From: Bacteroidales bacterium
GTDB lineage: Bacteria; Bacteroidota; Bacteroidia; Bacteroidales; UBA932
NCBI GenBank assembly: GCA_017483985.1
Contig: JAFUUB010000025.1
Location: 1 to 18,123, forward strand
DNA length: 18,123 nucleotides
Direction: 5' to 3'
The translations under genes were made by a program, and so were the position numbers. The first letter of the stretch is position 1. Each line of letters begins with the position of its first letter. The notes below the pieces were generated by a model. That model ran no database searches, had not been told where the DNA came from, and was given only the letters and a program-made list of their open reading frames with translations. Shown piece by piece: positions 16,463-18,123 of the stretch.

Positions 16463-16915
16463 GTGGACACACTTAGCTACAAAACAGTCTCGCTGAACAA
16501 GGCGACTGTCAAGAAAGAGTGGGTGGTCATTGATGCTACCGATCTGGCACTTGGTCGTCTCGCCTCCCGCGTGGCCCTTGTCCTTCGTGGCAAGACCAAG
16601 CCGGGCTTCACCCCGAACGTGGACTGCGGTGACAACGTCATCGTCGTCAACTGCGAGAAGGTGGCCCTCAAAGGCAACAAGATGACCGACCGCGTCTATA
16701 CGCGCTACACCGGTTACCCGGGTGGCCAGCGTTTCACGACGCCCGCCGAGATCCTCGCAAAGAGGCCGACCGAACTGGTCCGGAGAGCTGTTAAGGGTAT
16801 GCTCCCGAAGACCCGTCTTGGTGACAAGCTCATCAACAACCTGTTCATCTATGCAGGTCCCGAGCATCCGCACCAGGCACAGAACCCTAAAACTATCAAG
16901 TTGAACGAAATCTAA
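16463..16915 (+). CDS. rplM: 50S ribosomal protein L13
   Basis: L13 is an early-assembly protein of the large ribosomal subunit. The 150-residue product begins MDTLSYKTVSLNKATVKKEWVVID, the usual Bacteroidales start, which supports the GTG start codon at 16463. Family marks follow: DATDLALGRLASRVA, HxDCGDNV-type NVDCGDNVIVVN, YTRYTGYPGGQR, AVKGMLPKTRLGD and YAGPEHPHQAQ. It has its own promoter and is followed nine bases later by rpsI, the conserved gene pair. Confidence 0.97.
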   Translation: MDTLSYKTVSLNKATVKKEWVVIDATDLALGRLASRVALVLRGKTKPGFTPNVDCGDNVIVVNCEKVALKGNKMTDRVYTRYTGYPGGQRFTTPAEILAKRPTELVRRAVKGMLPKTRLGDKLINNLFIYAGPEHPHQAQNPKTIKLNEI

Positions 16916-16924
16916 ACAGAGCAA

Positions 16925-17317
16925 ATGGAAAAAACAGTCAACGCCCTTGGAAGACGTAAATCAGCTGTGGCTCGTGTTTATGTGGCTGCCGGCAGCGGCA
17001 AGATGACGATCAACGGCCGTGACCTGGACGAGTATTTCGCCGAGGATACGCTCAAGTACATCGCCAACCAGCCGTTCGAAGTGACCGGTACCGCAGGTCA
17101 GTTTGACGTGAAGGCTACCATCGACGGTGGTGGAGTCAAAGGTCAGGCCGAAGCCCTGAGACTCGGTATCTCCCGCGCACTTTGCGAGGTGGATCGCGAG
17201 GCTTACCGCTCCGCCCTCAAGGCCGCCGGCTTCCTCACCCGCGACGCTCGCGAGGTCGAACGGAAAAAGCCTGGTCAGCCTGGTGCACGCCGCCGCTTCC
17301 AGTTCAGCAAGCGTTAA
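16925..17317 (+). CDS. rpsI: 30S ribosomal protein S9
   Basis: S9 belongs to the head of the small ribosomal subunit, and its C-terminal tail reaches the P-site tRNA. The 130-residue product has [13 protein letters not shown] near the start, [19 protein letters not shown] in the middle and the basic tail [25 protein letters not shown] with the terminal Lys-Arg. Its length is normal. A short inverted repeat (AGCG at 17310-17313 with CGCT at 17329-17332) spans the stop codon and may belong to the structured spacer that follows. Confidence 0.97.
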   Translation: MEKTVNALGRRKSAVARVYVAAGSGKMTINGRDLDEYFAEDTLKYIANQPFEVTGTAGQFDVKATIDGGGVKGQAEALRLGISRALCEVDREAYRSALKAAGFLTRDAREVERKKPGQPGARRRFQFSKR

Positions 17318-17537
17318 TCGCCGCCTGACGCTGGTTTGCGCCCACAGTCCGGTTTTGCAAATCCGTCGGATCTTCGCACTGGTGTGAACCCGTGGAAGCT
17401 GCCCAGGATTGCCGGTACTGCGAAAAATTCCGGAGACCGGGTCTCCCGCTGCTTCGGGATTGATGTAAGAAGCCCCTCAGGCACAAGGCAAAACGCCTGT
17501 CGGGACAGTTTTTAAAACAAAAAAGAACTTTAAAACA
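17318..17537 (+). promoter_or_regulatory. Structured spacer, candidate leader RNA of rpsB
   Basis: The 220 bases between rpsI and rpsB hold no gene but are rich in self-complementary stretches. GGAGACC at 17432-17438 mirrors GGTCTCC at 17440-17446, CCCG at 17445-17448 mirrors CGGG at 17455-17458, and a strong last hairpin ends in a T-run at 17513. The first two hairpins share bases 17445-17446, so they would compete or adjust. I see no good -33/-7 promoter in the gap, so rpsB is probably read from upstream through this element. An autoregulatory ribosomal protein leader is the simplest reading; I do not recognise a named family. Confidence 0.5.
17474..17513 (+). terminator. Attenuator-like hairpin before rpsB
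   Basis: CCC-T-CAGGC (17474-17482) pairs with GCCTG-TC-GGG (17495-17504), giving eight pairs around a small internal loop and a 12-base apical loop. Four bases later comes a run of five T (17509-17513). It lies between genes expected to be co-transcribed, which fits an attenuator or a partial terminator setting the rplM-rpsI to rpsB ratio. Confidence 0.55.
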
Positions 17538-18123
17538 ATGCCAAGAACAAATTTCCAGGAATTGCTTGATGCAGGTGCACACTTCGGCCATCTCGCCCGC
17601 AAGTGGAACCCTAAGATGGCTCCCTATATCTTCGATCAGAAGAACGGAATCCATATCATCGACCTGCACAAGAGTGTCGTCAAGATTGACGAGGCTGCCG
17701 AAATGATGAAGGAGCTGGCCCGCAGCGGCCGCAAGATCCTCTTCGTGGCAACCAAGAAGCAGGCTAAGGACATCGTCGCCGAGAAGGCGAACGCTGTCAA
17801 CATGCCTAGCGTTACCGAGCGTTGGCCGGGCGGTATGCTCACCAACTTCCCTACCATCCGCAAAGCCGTCAAGAAGATGAATACCATCGACAAGATGAAA
17901 GAGGATGGAACCTTCGAGAAACTCGCCAAGCGTGAGCGTCTCCAGGTTGACCGCCAGCGTGCCAAGCTTGAGAAGAACCTCGGTTCCATCAAGGACATGA
18001 GCCGTCTCCCTTCAGCTATTTTCGTAGTGGACGTACAGAAAGAGGCCAATGCCGTCAAAGAGGCAAACCGTCTCAACATCCCGGTTATCGCTATGGTTGA
18101 TACTTGTTGCGATCCTACTCCGA
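17538..18123 (+). CDS. rpsB: 30S ribosomal protein S2 (3' end outside the window)
   Basis: S2 binds late on the small subunit and is needed for S1 attachment. The first 195 codons are present and uninterrupted: MPRTNFQELLDAGAHFGHLARKWNPKMAPYIF, then the family segments FVATKKQAKDIV, ERWPGGMLTNFPTI, LPSAIFVVDVQKEANAVKEA and IPVIAMVDT. The gene runs off the right edge at the DPTP turn, leaving about a quarter of the protein unseen. In most bacteria tsf follows rpsB; that cannot be checked here. The ATG at 17538 gives the usual Bacteroidales N-terminus. Confidence 0.96.
   Translation, partial: MPRTNFQELLDAGAHFGHLARKWNPKMAPYIFDQKNGIHIIDLHKSVVKIDEAAEMMKELARSGRKILFVATKKQAKDIVAEKANAVNMPSVTERWPGGMLTNFPTIRKAVKKMNTIDKMKEDGTFEKLAKRERLQVDRQRAKLEKNLGSIKDMSRLPSAIFVVDVQKEANAVKEANRLNIPVIAMVDTCCDPTP

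Noticed and set aside
17383..17450. Passing resemblance to a cobalamin riboswitch (GGTGTGAACCC, GTACTGCGA, CCGGAGACCGG)
   Set aside because: The B12-box elements upstream (such as the GGGAA segment) are missing, the GGAGACC stretch is better explained as a perfect palindrome with GGTCTCC, and the gene downstream is rpsB, not a B12-related gene.

Overview
The window looks like chromosomal DNA of a Bacteroidota member, most likely order Bacteroidales and fairly GC-rich. The evidence is a SusC/SusD polysaccharide utilization locus (PUL), several promoters of the Bacteroidetes type (TTTG about 20 bases before TAnnTTTG), no obvious Shine-Dalgarno sequences, lipid A synthesis (lpxK), and rplM-rpsI-rpsB genes whose products match Bacteroidales forms. 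I cannot assign a genus.

Layout, left to right. (1) 1-230, minus strand: the 5' part of a second dihydrouridine synthase gene, about 95% identical to the complete dus gene at 2691-3725 but inverted. (2) 231-1447: two facing palindromes resembling REP/BIME elements, then a gene for a REP-associated tyrosine transposase-like protein (RAYT, HUH motif), visibly richer in A/T than its neighbours. (3) 1520-4736: closely spaced core genes lpxK, dus and pfkA, ending in a clear intrinsic terminator. (4) 4795-5086: an AT-rich regulatory gap with a tandem direct repeat and a near-consensus promoter. (5) 5087-16351: a seven-gene, same-strand PUL: susC (with an apparent frameshift just after the signal peptide), susD, a GH18 endo-beta-N-acetylglucosaminidase-like lipoprotein with an intact catalytic motif, three lipoproteins built from DUF1735 (BT_3987-like), F5/8C, BIG2 and LamG domains, and a secreted DUF1573 protein. 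(6) 16371-18123: the ribosomal protein genes rplM, rpsI and rpsB (3' end cut by the window), with their own promoter, a palindrome at the predicted start of transcription, and a 220-base structured spacer before rpsB ending in an attenuator-like hairpin.

How the PUL probably works (inference from family knowledge): the GH18 enzyme at the cell surface would cut between the two core GlcNAc residues of N-glycans, or another beta-1,4-GlcNAc linkage. The DUF1735/F5-8C/LamG lipoproteins would hold the glycan or glycoprotein at the surface, and SusD/SusC would bind and import the released oligosaccharide using TonB energy. No exo-glycosidases, sulfatases or regulator (HTCS, SusR, ECF sigma/anti-sigma) are in the window, so regulation and further breakdown must be encoded elsewhere.

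The points most worth a second look are the inverted dus copies around the RAYT-lpxK segment, the REP-like palindromes touching the RAYT gene, the susC frameshift, the structured rpsB leader, and the DUF1573 gene embedded in the PUL.
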